Below, piece by piece: positions 22,926-25,314 of a DNA stretch of 25,314 nucleotides. Source of the stretch: JAFGMR01 sp964632755. Lineage in GTDB: Archaea > Halobacteriota > Methanosarcinia > Methanotrichales > Methanotrichaceae. The stretch is taken from NCBI GenBank assembly GCA_964632755.1, contig CAZWDT010000043.1, positions 1 through 25,314 of the forward strand, written 5' to 3'. Under the pieces are notes generated by a model. That model saw nothing but the letters and a program-made list of their open reading frames with translations, made no database searches and was not told the DNA's origin. A program made the translations under genes and the position numbers. Each line of letters begins with the position of its first letter. Within the stretch, counting starts at the first letter, position 1.

Positions 22926-23998
22926 TGCCACCACCTCCTCTTCTTCCTGACGAGCAGGTAGAGGAAGAATGGAACGCCGATGAAGGATGTAACGATTCCA
23001 ACAGGTATCTCCGTCGGCTGGATCGCCGTCCGGCAGGCGGTATCCGATATAAGCAGCACCAATGCTCCCATGAGGCCGGATGCCGGGATTAGGTAGCGAT
23101 GATCGCTTCCCACAAGGAGCCTGCAGAGATGCGGCGATACGAGTCCGATGAAGCCGATGATCCCTGTAAATGAGATCACAGCAGCCGTAAGGACCGAGGC
23201 CAAGCTCAGGCAGATGACTCGAACCCTGCCTACGTCTATTCCGAGGCTTTTGGCCACCTCCTCTCCCGCGCTGAGGGCATTGAGGTCCCAGGAGTAGCGC
23301 ATGATGGCGAGCGTGAGGACGAGGACCAGCGGTACCAATATGGTCAGGTTCTCCCATCGGGAGGTGTAGAGGCCGCCCATGAGCCAGAAGACTATCTCCC
23401 TCAGCTCCTCGTGGCCGGAGACGTACTTGAAGGAGGATATGATGGCCGAGAAGAGGTAGCCCATGGCAACGCCGGCCAGTATCAGCGTCTCGACCGAGGT
23501 TCCCTTTATGCGGGATATGCTGTAAACTATGACCATGGTGAGGAGGCTGAAAGAGAAGGCGCTCAGCACTATGACGTAGCTTCCGCCCTCAGCCCCCATC
23601 ACAATGGCGAGCGCTGCCCCGCAGGCCGCCCCCGAGGAGAGGCCGAGCGTATACGGCGATACAAGCGGATTTCTAAGCACCCCTTGCATGGCAGCTCCTG
23701 CAATCCCCAGGCTCAGCCCTGTCATCACAGCCATTATGATTCGAGGAAGCCTTAGCTGGAGGACCACCATCTGGGCGAGTCGGCTTGGCTCCTCCATCGG
23801 AAGCAGCCATGATAGGACGGCTGAAAAGGACTCGAATGCACCAAGGGATGCCGCTCCAAGGGAGATTGCGAGAACCGCCACAACGATGAGAACGGCCAGG
23901 AGGAGGAGCGAGATGGCGACCTTTCTCCAACTCGCCTGGAGATAGGTCGCCTCCGCGGAAATCGCCTCTTGGGCCGTATTCTCATCCGAGATATCCAA
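22922..23998 (-). CDS. ABC transporter permease, FecCD/BtuC family
   Basis: The 358-residue integral membrane subunit has about ten hydrophobic segments, normal for the family, and a 25-residue polar N-terminal extension. Diagnostic stretches are L-R-L-P-R-I, G-A-A-M-Q-G-V-L-R-N-P-L, and F-I-G-L-V-S-P-H-L-C-R near the end. The substrate class is an iron-siderophore, heme, corrinoid or molybdate/tungstate-like complex, and sequence alone does not separate these. The start is TTG at 23998, chosen because GGGAGG lies nine bases before it and the next ATG would cut into the first membrane segment. The 102-base gap to the upstream binding-protein gene has TTTTTATC near 24050, which could serve as a promoter or terminator. 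Confidence 0.93.
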   Translation of the reverse strand: MDISDENTAQEAISAEATYLQASWRKVAISLLLLAVLIVVAVLAISLGAASLGAFESFSAVLSWLLPMEEPSRLAQMVVLQLRLPRIIMAVMTGLSLGIAGAAMQGVLRNPLVSPYTLGLSSGAACGAALAIVMGAEGGSYVIVLSAFSFSLLTMVIVYSISRIKGTSVETLILAGVAMGYLFSAIISSFKYVSGHEELREIVFWLMGGLYTSRWENLTILVPLVLVLTLAIMRYSWDLNALSAGEEVAKSLGIDVGRVRVICLSLASVLTAAVISFTGIIGFIGLVSPHLCRLLVGSDHRYLIPASGLMGALVLLISDTACRTAIQPTEIPVGIVTSFIGVPFFLYLLVRKKRRWWQ

Positions 23999-24031
23999 CA
24001 GCTATAGCCTCCCATCAACTTAATTGATCCG

Positions 24032-24040
24032 AACTCAACT
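24032..24040 (-). promoter_or_regulatory. Motif shared by the permease and binding-protein leaders
   Basis: The minus-strand word AGTTGAGTT occurs here, before the permease start, and again at 25107-25099, before the binding-protein start. Both lie near TATA-like sequences, so a common regulator such as a metal-responsive repressor is possible. Nine bases is weak evidence. Confidence 0.25.
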
Positions 24041-24100
24041 TCATTTGATAAAAAGGCATCGTCGGCCATCGCCCCCCTGCTTCACGCTGGCCAATCGTCC

Positions 24101-25096
24101 TCAGGGGTAGACGTAGGTCCCCTTCAGCTGTAGCCCGTAGAACCTCTCCATCATCTCCTCGTGGACCTCACCTGCATCGAGATCGCCGAAGAGGTCTGGA
24201 TGGAACCACTTGGCCATGTAGATCTCCCCTATGACGGATCTGATTCCGCTTGCAAGCCTGCTGTTGTAGACGTAGACCCGTTCGTCCCTGACGGCACTCA
24301 CCTGGGCGAGCCCTGGCCGGCCGAAGATTTCTTCCTTCGCATGGATCATCTCATCCCTGGAGATCTCCTCTCCCTCCACAGACCATATGGAGAGGATGAT
24401 AACCTCGGGATCCCTCTCGGCAACCCACTCAGGGCTGACGGTGGGGTACTTGACAGTCTCCCCAGCTGCGATATTCTCCCCGCCGGCAGCGTCGATGAGC
24501 TGGTTGTCGCTCGTCTGAGCTGAAGCGGTCTGATAGGCTTGGTCCCTCTCGAGAAATACCCTCGGCCTATCGGAGAATCCTGAGACTCGCCCTTCTACCA
24601 TCTCTTGGTAGCCTTCGATGAACTCGATGAGATCAGCTGCCCGAGCCTCTCTTCCAAGGATCTCTCCGATGTTTGCTATCGCTTGGGCGAGGTGCTCTGG
24701 GTCGACGAAGCTCTCCTCCACCACAGCAATTCCCGCATCCTCCATCAGGGCTCGGTTCTCTTGGCTAAGCATCGTGTCTGCGATGACGACCTCGGGTTGG
24801 GCCTCAAGTATAAGCTCCATGCTGGGCGAGTAGGAGCTCTTTCCCATCTCGGGGACTGAATCGAGCGATGGGGGAAATTGAGATGTCCCGCCCCGTCCAA
24901 CCAGTTGCCCCACTCCATCTAGGGCGCAGATGAGCTCCGAAGCCGAGGAGGAGAGGGATACGATCCTCTCGGCCGGTCCGGCGAGGTCCGCCGACTGGCC
25001 TGTGTAGTCTACGATCGTCACGGCAGCCGCGCCCCCCGCGGTGGCGAGAAGGCAGAGGACGGCCAAGATCCCTATGGGCACATGTGTTGGCTTCAT
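24101..25096 (-). CDS. ABC transporter substrate-binding protein, BtuF/FepB family
   Basis: The 331-residue extracytoplasmic protein has a signal peptide with cleavage likely after G-G-A-A-A and no clear lipobox. The Peripla_BP_2 fold shows as R-I-V-S-L-S-S-S-A-S-E-L, the P-E-V-V-I-A-D strand and, near the end, the P-E-V-I-I-L-S strand. The stretch R-D-Q-A-Y-Q-T-A-S-A may line the ligand site. The ATG at 25096 gives the normal M-K-P start; an upstream TTG at 25105 is open. Transcription of the cluster probably begins here, as CATAAAAT lies about 20-30 bases upstream. With the permease, ATPase and NifH-like genes it forms one leftward cluster. A ligand that is a tetrapyrrole or metal complex would fit all four genes, by inference. 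Confidence 0.92.
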   Translation of the reverse strand: MKPTHVPIGILAVLCLLATAGGAAAVTIVDYTGQSADLAGPAERIVSLSSSASELICALDGVGQLVGRGGTSQFPPSLDSVPEMGKSSYSPSMELILEAQPEVVIADTMLSQENRALMEDAGIAVVEESFVDPEHLAQAIANIGEILGREARAADLIEFIEGYQEMVEGRVSGFSDRPRVFLERDQAYQTASAQTSDNQLIDAAGGENIAAGETVKYPTVSPEWVAERDPEVIILSIWSVEGEEISRDEMIHAKEEIFGRPGLAQVSAVRDERVYVYNSRLASGIRSVIGEIYMAKWFHPDLFGDLDAGEVHEEMMERFYGLQLKGTYVYP

Positions 25097-25112
25097 GAAA
25101 CTCAACTCAAAT

Positions 25113-25125
25113 TAATTTTATGTAT
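25113..25125 (-). promoter_or_regulatory. TATA-like region of the transporter cluster
   Basis: On the minus strand the AT-rich run ACATAAAATTAA lies about 20-30 bases before the ATG at 25096. This would give a leaderless or very short-leader transcript; no ribosome site is visible before the ATG. Confidence 0.4.
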
Positions 25126-25314
25126 AGTAAGTTTATTTGATTAATAAGCCTTTCGCTGCGATATCACATCGTGCAGAGCATCAATCGGGGATGGACGTTG
25201 CAATCGGTCGCAGGGAATCCCCGTCGAGGACTATTTGCTTATCTCGATGGTGGAGCAGATGGTCGTGATTCTGAAATAGGTTGGAGTTTCTATAACCCGT
25301 CTATAGCTTGCGAT
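25126..25314. other. Right-edge sequence without an assignable gene
   Basis: These 189 bases hold no convincing gene. A rightward frame from a GTG at 25171 stays open to the edge (48 codons), but it has no ribosome site and no recognisable sequence. A small inverted repeat, CTATA (25290-25294) with TATAG (25302-25306), lies near the end. Confidence 0.3.

Noticed and set aside
25171..25314. Start of a rightward gene at the right edge
   Set aside because: The 48-codon frame begins with GTG without a ribosome site and has no recognisable sequence; two other frames there are similarly uninformative.
1..25314. CRISPR arrays, insertion sequences, att sites or prophage genes
   Set aside because: No regularly spaced repeats, transposase or integrase motifs, or phage proteins were seen on either strand.

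Overview
The window looks like a piece of a methanogenic archaeon's chromosome, most likely a Methanothrix/Methanosaeta-type member of the Methanotrichales. The reasons are archaeal TATA boxes in AT-rich islands within GC-rich DNA, many GTG and TTG starts supported by GGAGG or GGTGA sites, indolepyruvate:ferredoxin oxidoreductase paired with phenylacetate-CoA ligase, a MEDS-PAS-type sensor kinase, a NifH/CfbC-family protein and a CTP-dependent polyprenol-kinase-like protein. The lineage is inferred; no rRNA or marker gene is present. I saw no tRNA, rRNA, CRISPR array, intact insertion sequence or transposase.

Layout. 1-1236 (+): a small secreted protein with a four-cysteine tail, followed by a decayed copy of that tail, then a GNAT acetyltransferase. 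1409-2146 (-): a duplicated membrane protein. 2260-5266 (-): a UspA protein with its own promoter and a palindromic operator candidate, and a GlcF/GlcD-type dehydrogenase pair. 5351-6418 (-): a TPR protein. 6511-7647 (-): a lipoprotein joining a DOMON domain to a DUF2202 ferritin-like domain. 7852-8538 (+): a secreted, sequon-rich beta-sandwich-like protein. 8885-12485 (+): iorA-iorB-paaK, coupled by ATGA overlaps, behind a leader with a long AT-only palindrome. 12520-16992 (-): a 1490-residue hybrid histidine kinase. 17151-17435 (-): a YkgJ-type CxxCxxCC protein. 17667-19179 (-): a secreted thermonuclease and a polyprenol/diacylglycerol-kinase-like membrane protein, overlapping. 19299-21146 (+): a secreted SGNH-like hydrolase with a seven-repeat propeller. 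21143-25096 (-): substrate-binding protein, FecCD/BtuC permease, ATPase and NifH-family reductase.

How the genes fit together. IorAB and PaaK interconvert aryl acids, aryl-CoA and arylpyruvate, a known route in methanogens for salvaging arylacetates into aromatic amino acids. GlcD and GlcF would form a flavin/iron-sulfur 2-hydroxyacid dehydrogenase. The right-hand cluster couples import of a corrinoid-, siderophore- or metal-complex-like ligand to a one-electron ATP-driven reductase of the nitrogenase-reductase superfamily that has no catalytic partner in the window. This is the best candidate here for an undescribed system. Several genes encode exported proteins (secreted Cys-tail protein, DOMON-ferritin lipoprotein, sequon-rich sandwich, nuclease, hydrolase-propeller), so the region is rich in cell-surface functions.
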